A DNA stretch of 22,402 nt from Bigelowiella natans CCMP2755 (lineage: Eukaryota > Cercozoa > Chlorarachniophyceae): assembly GCA_000320545.1 (NCBI GenBank), contig ADNK01001628.1, positions 1-22,402 of the forward strand, given 5' to 3'. This document shows, in pieces, positions 10,487-19,108 of the stretch. The first letter of the stretch is position 1; each line of letters begins with the position of its first letter. The position numbers were made by a program, and so were the translations under genes. Below the pieces are notes generated by a model that saw only the letters and a program-made list of their open reading frames with translations, had not been told where the DNA came from and made no database searches.

Positions 10487-11564
10487 ATGAACCTCGACGA
10501 AACCTGCATGGACTATGGTAACGAAGCTCTAACAAACCTATGTTTCCGCGCCACCTTCTCCCTCCATAGACGCATCATTATCATTACCTGTCTTTGTAGA
10601 TCACCTCGTGAAGATTGTGATGATCGGCGATTCTGGAGTCGGTAATTGAGATGAATTGAAGAACATTGACGCCTTTTTGGGCTAACATTTATCCTTCGTG
10701 TTTGGCAGGAAAGACAGCTCTTGTCGAGAGATTTGTTGAGGATAAGGTATAGAGAGAAATGGAGAGAGGGGAAGAGAGAAAAGAGCTATTTTGGGCTGAT
10801 GACCTGAAATCTTCTTTACTTAGTTCAACCCTTCCGACATAAACACGATCGGTGTTGACCTTCGAGTGAAGACTCTATGTGTTGGACCAACAGAAACAAA
10901 GGTATTCATCATCGTCATCATCATCGTCATCGTCATCATCGTATTGACCATATACGCTATTATACAACATTCATAGGTAAAGATGCAAGTCTGGGATACC
11001 GCCGGACAGGAGAGGTTCCGTGCTATCACGCAATGCTATTACAAGAATGCAGATGCCTTTGTATTGGTAATACATGAAGGCGCTGCGCAGTTTCCTTGTG
11101 ATACACCTTAATTTGCTATATGTCCATCGCCCTATCTAATTACCTCTATAAACTTGACAAAATAGGTGTTAGATCTCACTGAGTATGAGTCCTGCAAGAA
11201 CCTGGAAAAATGGATCAACGATGTCCAGCATTTTGCACGGAGGGGCACACGAGTAGTTATTTGCGCGAATAAGAGCGACTTCGAGAAGGATGGTGATGGA
11301 AAGCAACGTGTTGTCAGCATTGATGATATTCAGCGCTGCTTCAGCAAGGAAGATGATGTGACGATAATAGAAACTAGTGCGAAGACTGGCGACAACGTCA
11401 AGACAGCATTTATGACCGCAGCCGAAACAGCACTTGAACGAGTAAAGGCCTTCAGCTTCGCCAGCAAGCAAGGCGGCTCAGGTGATGTAGTTCTTGGCGG
11501 AACTTCCATCCTTCATCGAGTCCGGGGAGGCAACCAACGAACTTGTCCTTGCACGCTACTATGA
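10487..11564 (+). CDS. Rab-type small GTPase, 225 residues, six exons
   Basis: A membrane-trafficking GTPase switch. Exons: 10487-10517, 10600-10641, 10709-10746, 10824-10901, 10977-11066 and 11166-11564; all junctions are GT-AG and in phase. The start gives [10 protein letters not shown], a short N-terminus typical of the family. All nucleotide-binding motifs are present: GDSGVGKT (P-loop, split by an intron at GVG/KT), TIGVD in switch [10 protein letters not shown] in switch II, NKSD, and [14 protein letters not shown] and TIGVD mark it as Rab rather than Ras, Rho or Arf. The C-terminus is CPCTLL, so the last four residues form a CaaX box ending in Leu, unlike the double-Cys tails of most Rabs. 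Switch I has Leu where Rabs usually have Phe (GVDLRVKTL). I cannot name the subfamily. It is divergent from the C2/PX gene and convergent with the aquaporin gene. Confidence 0.93.
10906..10941. repeat. TCA/TCG triplet tract
   Basis: An imperfect TCA/TCG repeat starts a few bases after the donor of Rab exon 4 and fills about half of that 75-bp intron. Confidence 0.85.
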
Positions 11565-12332
11565 TTGATAAACTTAGATGTTATTTGGCAATTATAAGCC
11601 AATTTGTCAATTATTTAACCATTTCCTTCCACACTGTGGCAGGATACACCTATCTAGACATGCATGCACGATACACCTATCTAGCTGTCGTGCACCGACA
11701 GAACTCAACTTGGCGCAAGCCGCAATTTAATGTTGCACAATGTGATGGAGGCGATGGCGTGCAAGCGAACATTCGCAATGTGTACACAATGCTAGAATGT
11801 CGTCTAGACGGATTTGGCTAGTTGATGCGCATGTGGACAATCTAGCAATGCTAGAATGCTTAGAATGCAGACTACTAGCTAGCTAGACACAGATGCCTTC
11901 GTGCATCCATGCTAGCATAGCATGTAGCAGCGAGCACATTTCACGTTCTCATGCATAGTCGTCAATTCAAACAGCAATGCACAAACAATTGCGCGCGCAT
12001 GCATTTCTAGATTTGTTGGGGGCACAGCTACTTGTTCTTGTTAGCATAGATGTGTACGTGCTACCAATTAGATGTGTCGTTGCGTTTGACTTGTGTAGGC
12101 TACATGTACAGACCCAGAGACATCTACACTTATGTTCCTCTGGACACGTGCACAGCATTAGATGCGCCAAAACGAATCAAACACCATTCATGCATCGATA
12201 TACGCTCATGTAGCCATGCTACGGCTACATACGACTAGACGCAAATGTTAAGGTCATAACTGTTGTTTCTCAGATGAAGTTCTATGATGAATAAAGTTCA
12301 TTATAATTTCTAACTCTATCTCTTCTCTATCT
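11565..12332. other. Convergent 3-prime intergenic region with self-complementary words
   Basis: No gene is supported here. It lies between the stop codons of the Rab and aquaporin genes. From about 11640 to 12240 it is dense in ATGCATGC, CTAG, CAATG and GCATGC words. CAATGCTAGAATG occurs at 11787-11799 and CAATGCTAGAATGC at 11846-11859, the latter identical to 3309-3322. CATGCTAGCAT at 11908-11918 recurs at 22003-22013. A short local repeat, GATACACCTATCTAG, occurs at about 11643 and again near 11670. Confidence 0.6.
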
Positions 12333-13617
12333 TTACTTTTGCTGCGCTTTGTATTTTCGGCGCTCATCCTTCTGTTTATAGATGTCGATGTATCTTACAT
12401 CTCCATTCCGTGTAATCCACCATGCCGGTAGAAGGGCAAATCCACGTTCTTTTGGGACTTCACCTGGAATTGAACATGTTTCAACCGCGTCTATCATAGT
12501 AAGTATCATCAGCCACGGTTGCGTCATTCACTTCTGCACTTATTCTGTACACGGTCATTATCATTATTACCACGCACAATCCAATAACATAAAAATGACC
12601 TGAGCAATTGAGAAGGCTGCTGCTGCAAGTAAAGCTCCTGCCATCGGCCCACTCCAATACACCCAAAGGTCTACCCATCTCCCCGCGACGAGGGGAAGGC
12701 CGGTTCCCGCCGCTAATAAATACAAATACCACAGCAGCAGCAGCAGCAGCAGTAGGAATCATAATCTGGATCAAAGGCAACGAGACAGGCAGCGTCGATG
12801 TTTTCCCCGGATGGATGTTGAAACGTGCAATCAGCCATTCTCCACCTTCTCCTCGCTCGTAGATATTATGCACGACGTAGCATGCATATATGAATATTGA
12901 CGCTATGGGGAGCAGATAAAGGGGGGGGCGGAGGAGGAGAGGTAAGAACCAGGATTTAATGCAGCCCCTGATACATCTCCAACCGCAACAGTTCCAGCCA
13001 TAAGAGCAAAGCCTGCAAATGATGAAATGAAGTCATCTGACTTATAATACTGTAAGAGCAACTTATCGTCGATTTAACCGTAAGCATCGATATTCATTTA
13101 AGGCTATGCTGTTATTTTTTCTCTTTGTCTTTGTAATATATCGTTGTTCTTGTTGTTGATGTTGTTATGTTCGTATCCTATACAACCTGAAGCCAGACTA
13201 TACATGTACCAACGATTCTTGCTCTCGTGAAACAGCAGCCGTGATCTAATCGCATAATTGATTATTGATGATGATGATAATGATGACGGTGATGATGATG
13301 ATGATGATGATGGTGATGATGATGGTGATGATGATGATGATAATGATGGTGGTGATGATGATACAGCAGAGAGAATCTCGATGTTAACGCTGCTGCCACT
13401 ACTACTACTGCTACTACTACTACTACTACTACCCGCCGCTGTCGTAGGTGATGAGAACGACGTATGCTAGTAAGAAGGAGAACAAAGCTTCGGCCTTTAT
13501 ATTTACGCGTGAAACAACTCAGTCAGATATGTTGTGCTTGTCTCCAACTTTTAACTTACACATTTGTGTGTGTACGCGCGCGCGCGCGTGTATCTATTCA
13601 ATATTAGAATATGCCAA

Positions 13618-13656
<39 letters not shown>

Positions 13657-13958
13657 CTCTCTCCCCTCCCCCCCTTCAGCTCGCTCCTCCTCCTCTGATT
13701 CTACTCCGACAATCACCACTACAACAACTACTATTTCTCTAGTAGTATTTATAGTGCAAGAGACTGCTGCTTTTACTGCTACCATGAGATGAGCAACCCA
13801 CGAGTAGCGCCCATTCGTCAAGGGATATCCGCCTGGTTTTCCTGGTGATTGATCATATTGATGAATGACGAATCGTAATATCATTAGTAACGTAGCAAAT
13901 ACTTCGAAGATCGATCTTATATGTGTGCGCACACGTCTCTCCTCCCCACCCCCCCCTG

Positions 13959-14000
<42 letters not shown>

Positions 14001-14873
14001 TTCTAGAATGTATCTCATTCATATATGTAAAAGCTTTTTCCTCCTTATTCTTCTTCTTCTTCTTCTTCTTCTTCTTCTTTGTCCTGCTTCGTCGTATGAT
14101 GTATTTGTTGATGATCACCGAGGACGAACTTGGCCACTTCTGCAGCAGCGAAACTAGCCGCCAACTAATGCGTACACCATCATAAGCGAGCTCCAAAGCT
14201 ATACTTCATTCAATCATTTTGTTCTATAATATTTATTGCCGAAGTTCTTTTTTCCCTCTCTCTCTCTTTCCCTCCTCCCCCCCCTTCTCTCTTTCTTCCC
14301 TCTCCAGCATCGATCGATCGATCGGTCACCTGCGCAACTATGTAGGCGATTGCTGTCATCATCCCCATTAGATACCCCAACACGGACTTATCTGATTCTC
14401 TAACAAAAGGCAAAAAGAGGAGGAGGAGAAAGAAGAAGAAGAATAAGAAGAAGAACAAATATGTAAGCTGATATTCTTAATTAACATCACAGCGGCAAAT
14501 GGAATCCATACACGCGTACGTCATCTCAATCACCTGGTAAACAGTCCGCACATGAGCCCCGCTGTGGTAACCTTCAAAGGCCATGATGAAACACAAATAT
14601 TAACATCCGATTATGCAAGTATAATATCGGTAAGTCACGAATCTATTAGCGACGCCGAGAGGTGGGGTGGGGTGGGGGGGAGGGGGAAGAGAGCGACGGG
14701 GCTATTTTCACACACATTTACACAAATATGATCCTTCTTCACGGTTATGATATATGCACATACTGCGGGATTGAAGTGCGCCATCGATGATTGGGAGGCC
14801 ATGTACACAACGGCAACCTTGTATTTTTTGAATGATGATGATGGCAATCATGAAAATGAGGATGATAATGATA

Positions 14874-14907
<34 letters not shown>

Positions 14908-15197
14908 GAAGCAATTATAGATGATAACCACACAGCTCTACATGCATTCTATTTGTGTGTGTGTGTTTCGATAAGAGAATATCCACCCCCCCTCCCCCCT
15001 CATCGCTATTTCATCTTTTTTTTTGAGAAATATAGAGCTATAGAAGAAGAAAGGCAGCATCAATCATCATCATCATCGTCGGCAGCATGTTGTTCTAGCT
15101 GCTGCTGCTGCGATTTACACCTTTGTGCTTCCTATAGCCAGAGGGGCCAACGGGACCCCAGCACCCGCCCCCCATCTTCATACACATACACACACAT

Positions 15198-15228
<31 letters not shown>

Positions 15229-17034
15229 TCTATATTACATAGCATCCTAATACTTTCTGATATATCTGAGAAGCTGCATCATCATCCATCATCAAAACAC
15301 ACAATAACAGTAACAAAAAGAGGCAGAAGTTATTATTGCTACCTTGTCGTTGCGAATACGAAACAGAGCATGAACGTCCCCATAAACTCAACGACGTAAG
15401 GCACGAGCAGCCTCCAGCAAGGCTCCACGTCAAACCGCGTCTGTCCCCCCACCCGGATAATAATAATAGCGGTAAGTTATGATGATGATGGTGATGGTGT
15501 AATGATCAAAACAAGGAGCGTGCATAAGGCTCTCTTGAACTCGTAGTATTTTCAGATAAATTACGTTGCTGTGTAATCCCCCCCCCCCCCCCCCCTCCCT
15601 AAACACACCTGGTTGAAGGGCATGTCCAGCAAAGCGAGGTCCCAATCCGTGGTGACCTTCCATATGCCTTTGTAGTCGTTAGTACAAAGAGCCATTCGTA
15701 GTAAGCAAGGAGAGGGAAGGACAATAAGAAGAAGAATAGTTGTTTTTTCACTAAAAGAAAAGCGTTTGAAAGCGCGTTGATGTTGTATGGTGAAGATCAA
15801 ATAAATTATCCTTATTTTCACGCATGGCGAGATTACCTGAAGCAATCATTGCTCCTGCGACTGGCCCGGCCTTTGAGAGAGAGAGAAGACAATATTAGGA
15901 AAAAGAGACGACGGCATCGAGGCGGAGGGGGGAGGGGGGGCGAGTCGTTGTCGCGTAACTGCACACACCCAATATATCCATATGCGCTCAAAATGTCCAT
16001 GTACTGCTAGGAGCCCTGTTCCGACTGCAATATGGGAAAGGGGAAGGGGGGGGGGGGGGGGGGGATTAGGAAAAAAGGTTACTCAGCTAGTCTTGGTTTT
16101 GGTATGTCTACTCTTATCATCTTATTTACTTGTAATACTCTCTAATGATGAGGATGATGATGATGATGATGAGCTCCTCACACACCTTCACCACGATTGT
16201 CGTGAAAAGCGCCTCGCACACTACAGCTTGGAGACCATGGATTCCCTGAAGCAGAAGATGGAAAATGACGATGATGATGAAGGTAATGATAATGAAGATG
16301 ACGACGATGATGATAACTTGACAACAACAACAACAAAGAACAACAACAATGGCACCCCACCTTGCCCAGGCCTGGGTAGGGAGCGTTATCGTTCTTCATG
16401 TCCTCAAGTGATAACGTAAGAATCCCTGCTACTATGCCCCCCAACAACTGACATGCTAGATACCCCAGCGCTGGGATAATCCTGGTTAGAAAAACGAGCA
16501 CGATTGAGCTGGATGCTGCAGGCGTTCCAACCCTCCCCCCCCCCTTCCTTTCTCTTCGATAAACATACATAGTTTATTTACAGGTTCATATCAGGTGAGA
16601 GCATCACTGACACGTGTGCGATGTCGCGATTTTTAGGAAATATTTAATGCATTAAATATCTTAAGATATGAATTATTCTTCATCGAGTCCGCAATTATGA
16701 TACATATTTCTTCCTCACCTGATTTTCCCGCACACGTACATGGCGATGGTTACTGCGGGGTTGTAGTGCGCTCCGCTAATCTAATGAGAAGGCAAGCAGG
16801 AGGATGGAAATCATTCAAATGAAGAGAATTGTACGTCTTAGTTTTCGGGCAACTTAGGTTCTCCCGGAAGTCGCGAGGAATGATGCTGCTTCGACTGTGA
16901 AATGCTGGCGTTGTTTGTGTCAACATGTAGATCTGCTGAACATGCATCGTTTCACTACCTGCGCGCCGACAAAGCTCAGCGCTAATAACACCTAAATTGG
17001 ATCGAAGTATGCAATTATACGCATATTTATAATA

Positions 17035-17071
<37 letters not shown>

Positions 17072-17303
17072 AAGCGTGAATTGCGGCGATTGAAAGGTGG
17101 TCTTCTTGGAATCTTGTTGTTGTTATTCTTATCCTCTTGTTTTTTCTTATCACCGATCCGTAAGCCAGTGGTCCCCATAACGATAGGCTGCCTTCGGACA
17201 AACTGCACAACACGAGCACACATTGCATGTGCAGCATATTTTAAGCTTTCCGATTACAATAATGCTTGAACAATTGCAGGAGAACACGTTCACAGAATAT
17301 ATA

Positions 17304-17360
<57 letters not shown>

Positions 17361-17493
17361 TTCTAGTCAAACACCTTATGGTGAGGCCTATAAACATCGT
17401 CCCGACAAACTCCAGCACATACGGGGATATCAACTGGGACAAGCAACACATCAGATTTGTCATTCGTTTCATTCACAAAAACGTGTATATATA

Positions 17494-17541
<48 letters not shown>

Positions 17542-18618
17542 TAGAATCAACAGGTGTTGCATGTGCCTTTGCAGCTCACTCCCATATCTCCCCCCCTCAC
17601 CCCCCTCCCCACACACACCTGTAAGAAATCGACGCAGCGATTGGTGCTCGTATTGAAAGATCTTTGCCTCAATCCAAACGTGGAGTAGCTGTGGAGAGTG
17701 AAGTTAGGGTGAATTAGGTAGATTTCAAGAAGAAGAGGTTAGCGTTCGCTACGGAAGAAAACACAGATACAGAACTTATTGCTCAATTCTGCTCCTTTTC
17801 TTGTCGTTGCAAACACGAAGACCGATGTATATTAACCTATCACCGCTTTAACACTCCCTCCACAGCCCGCCTTCATGCCCACAAATCCCTTTGGCAGCTT
17901 GCAAAACTAGTGCTTATGTATACATACCCTGGAATTCGATCCATATGTTGATCGGAAGCGAAGTAAACGGTGCCTGCAAAGGAGTTATGTGGCACAAGGT
18001 GTATGTCCCCCCTCTCCACGCCGGTGTTGTTCCTGGTCTCCGTCTCGTTGAAGTAGGACATGGGGTTCGACCACTGCAGCGACCAAAAGCGCGTCGAGGT
18101 CTTGTCCTGTTGTTTTGGTGTTTTGTTTTGCGATTGAGGTATTTTATGATGATGATGATGATGATGACGATGATGATACTATCGATAGTAAAAAAATAGC
18201 TGTAACACAACGCTTCTTTGCCCGAAAATACATGAAAGTAATGCTACTGGGATGTCTCTGTGCATACTAAAGGTGTAGAAAGATAAATCGTAAAAGCGGC
18301 AGGATATCAATGCTGAGGGTTTGCGTGGTGGTGGCCGATTCGGTATCCATCGTTCTTTCCGGGGTGAATCACGAAAGCAATTGAGTTCAATTACGTGTGC
18401 ACAAACTTTTAACTTTCCACTAAATAAGGTAATAAAGCTATAGCTACCTCTGCATAGTTTTCATCCGATTTCGGAGATGTCACATTGTTCTCGCTCGCCT
18501 CCTCCTTCTCTTCCTCCTCCTCCTCCTCCTGCTGCTGCTGCGGCGGCGGCGGCGGAGAAGGAGGCATGTCGGCGAGGGGGATCTCCGAATTCGCCTCCCT
18601 CTCCTTTCCTCTCTCCAA
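12333..18618 (-). CDS. Fused double aquaporin (MIP family), first unit truncated, about 25 exons
   Basis: A membrane channel of about 620 residues. Exons in order: 18448-18618, 17928-18106, 17619-17688, 17375-17433, 17154-17202, 16959-16991, 16719-16780, 16361-16481, 16182-16245, 15969-16024, 15837-15870, 15609-15667, 15343-15440, 15121-15175, 14764-14817, 14534-14571, 14330-14399, 14119-14164, 13777-13841, 13433-13494, 13187-13245, 12950-13012, 12846-12902, 12600-12712, 12333-12463. Phases agree at every junction except the last. If the donor after 12600 is right, the tail ends at 12395 instead of 12333; a donor a few codons further on would restore 12333. The first exon is a cytosolic-type N-terminus rich in Pro, Gln and Glu. 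Unit 1 spans residues about 141-300 and unit 2 about 320-580, joined by an in-phase linker exon (15609-15667). Two adjacent genes with a shared promoter loss would be the alternative reading, but the linker has no start or stop. Confidence 0.78.
13258..13432. repeat. GAT tract followed by CTA tract in intron
   Basis: A GAT/GGT triplet tract (about 13264-13362) and a CTA tract (13399-13432) fill the intron between two unit 2 exons of the aquaporin gene. The CTA tract, GTA on the sense strand, begins at the donor of the exon ending at 13433. Confidence 0.9.
13620..13664. repeat. TC dinucleotide tract
   Basis: A TC repeat in the 282-bp aquaporin intron 13495-13776. A short CG/CGCG stretch (13574-13588) lies in the same intron. 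Confidence 0.95.
13961..14080. repeat. TC tract and TTC tract in one intron
   Basis: A TC repeat (13961-13994) and a TTC repeat (14046-14080) occupy much of the aquaporin intron 13842-14118. Confidence 0.95.
14831..14908. repeat. GAT triplet tract
   Basis: A GAT repeat, imperfect at its left side, lies next to the acceptor of the unit 2 loop B exon, in the 303-bp intron 14818-15120. On the sense strand it reads as ATC/CAT. Confidence 0.9.
15199..15230. repeat. GA dinucleotide tract
   Basis: A GA repeat in the aquaporin intron 15176-15342; on the sense strand it reads as TC, about 25 bp upstream of the acceptor. Confidence 0.95.
15578..15596. repeat. C homopolymer in intron
   Basis: A run of about 17 C lies near the donor of the linker exon between the two aquaporin units. 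Confidence 0.9.
16045..16064. repeat. G homopolymer in intron
   Basis: A run of about 18 G in the short intron at the site where unit 1 lost TM5 and loop E. On the sense strand it is a C run that forms the pyrimidine tract of the acceptor. Confidence 0.9.
16640..16669. repeat. Two overlapping perfect palindromes
   Basis: A 20-bp perfect palindrome (16640-16659, centre TGCA) overlaps by four bases a 14-bp perfect palindrome (16656-16669, centre TTAA). Both lie in the aquaporin intron 16482-16718. Confidence 0.8.
17036..17069. repeat. TG dinucleotide tract
   Basis: A TG repeat in the aquaporin intron 16992-17153. Confidence 0.95.
17298..17358. repeat. AT dinucleotide tract
   Basis: A long AT repeat in the intron just after the TM1 exon of aquaporin unit 1. 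Confidence 0.95.
17488..17537. repeat. AT dinucleotide tract
   Basis: A second AT repeat in the intron just before the TM1 exon of unit 1, so this 59-bp exon is flanked on both sides by AT tracts. Confidence 0.95.
18107..18447 (-). other. First intron of the aquaporin gene
   Basis: A 341-bp intron with a GAT tract at 18147-18177. It also holds a short open stretch on the minus strand near 18348 (starting MDTESATTTQTL), which has no donor in a usable place, so I left it out of the model. Confidence 0.5.
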
Positions 18619-19108
18619 AACAGTTGAGAGTGTTATCCTGGCGAATAGGCCCCGGAGGGGGGCGTGTTATATTTCTAGTCCCGAGGGGGAGGGCGTTGCA
18701 GTGCTTTGAAGAACAATCCTTTCAACCGCTTCTCGTGTTTGGATAAAAACAGCGTTCATTTTCCAATATTCCTACTTAAATCTATTGTCGCAGGTGAAAA
18801 ATTCCGTCGTATCGCCGTTAAATCGGATACGAGCCGGTGGACTGGGGGAAAAGGCGCATTGTTCTGCCCCAACCGTGGACAACCGATGGTAAACCGCTTG
18901 CGTTTTCCTCAAAACAAAACGAGGACGAATCTCGTCGCGGAAACATCTGAAGATTGGATTCGCTCCGAAAAACAAGCAACAGGAAACTCGATGAGTTTCG
19001 GCCGGAAATCATTGGAAACCTTACGGATTTATCGCGGGAAACATTGTACAGATTCTTCCCCCCTGCCTCAACGACAGAACCCGAACCCAAAAGAGGGGGA
19101 GAAGAGAG
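18619..19108. promoter_or_regulatory. Divergent promoter gap between the aquaporin and TraB genes
   Basis: 490 bp between two start codons that point away from each other. Overlapping ORFs on both strands (18706-19209 plus, 18818-19258 minus) show no recognisable protein. I see no clear TATA box. The region lacks the GCATGC/CTAG words that mark the 3-prime intergenic regions. Confidence 0.45.

Larger units (their letters stand above)
12600..15440 (-). other. Aquaporin unit 2, complete six-helix MIP domain
   Basis: This part encodes a full MIP domain. TM1 has PYVVEFMGTFMLCFVFATT, TM2 begins APLAIGS, and loop B has MAHFNPAVT (NPA at residues 386-388). TM3 has TAIAYIVAQ, TM4 AEALFSFLLAYVVL, TM5 SGFALMAGTVAVGDVSG, loop E AALNPAS (NPA at 521-523) and TM6 LWVYWSGPMAGALLA. 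The second NPA alanine codon is split by a 47-bp intron (12903-12949). The residue after the second NPA is Ser, where most water and glycerol channels have the filter arginine. Confidence 0.85.
15837..17433 (-). other. Aquaporin unit 1, lacking TM5 and the second NPA loop
   Basis: TM1 (PYVLEFVGTMFIGLTIS), TM2 (GPLAYGSVLLALSFVG), loop B (ISGAHYNPAVTIAMYV), TM3 (LGYLACQLLGGIVAGIL) and the first part of TM4 (VVCEALFTTIVVKV) are present. The next exon then encodes the loop before TM6 and TM6 itself (GTGLLAVHG, RIWIYW, GPVAGAMIAS). Only 157 bp separate those two exons (16025-16181), and they hold a GAT tract and a G homopolymer but nothing like TM5 or loop E. In unit 2 the missing part takes three further exons. 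Using the donor GTGAGG after 16182 keeps the frame across the gap; the upstream donor after 16186 would give an early stop. Confidence 0.78.

Noticed and set aside
12481-12873. Read-through of the unit 2 exon into a 130-codon ORF with an Ala run
   Set aside because: It leaves the TM6 frame; splicing 12846 to 12712 keeps the MIP domain in phase.
13258-14908. Regular repeats that might suggest a CRISPR-like or minisatellite array
   Set aside because: They are simple di- and trinucleotide tracts without unique spacers, in a eukaryotic intron setting.
17860-17900. Possible extra aquaporin exon (a reading with LPKGFVGMKAG, or GRAVEGVLKR)
   Set aside because: The first reading is out of phase with its neighbours, and the second needs a poor acceptor. 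Direct splicing from 17928 to 17688 is in phase without it.
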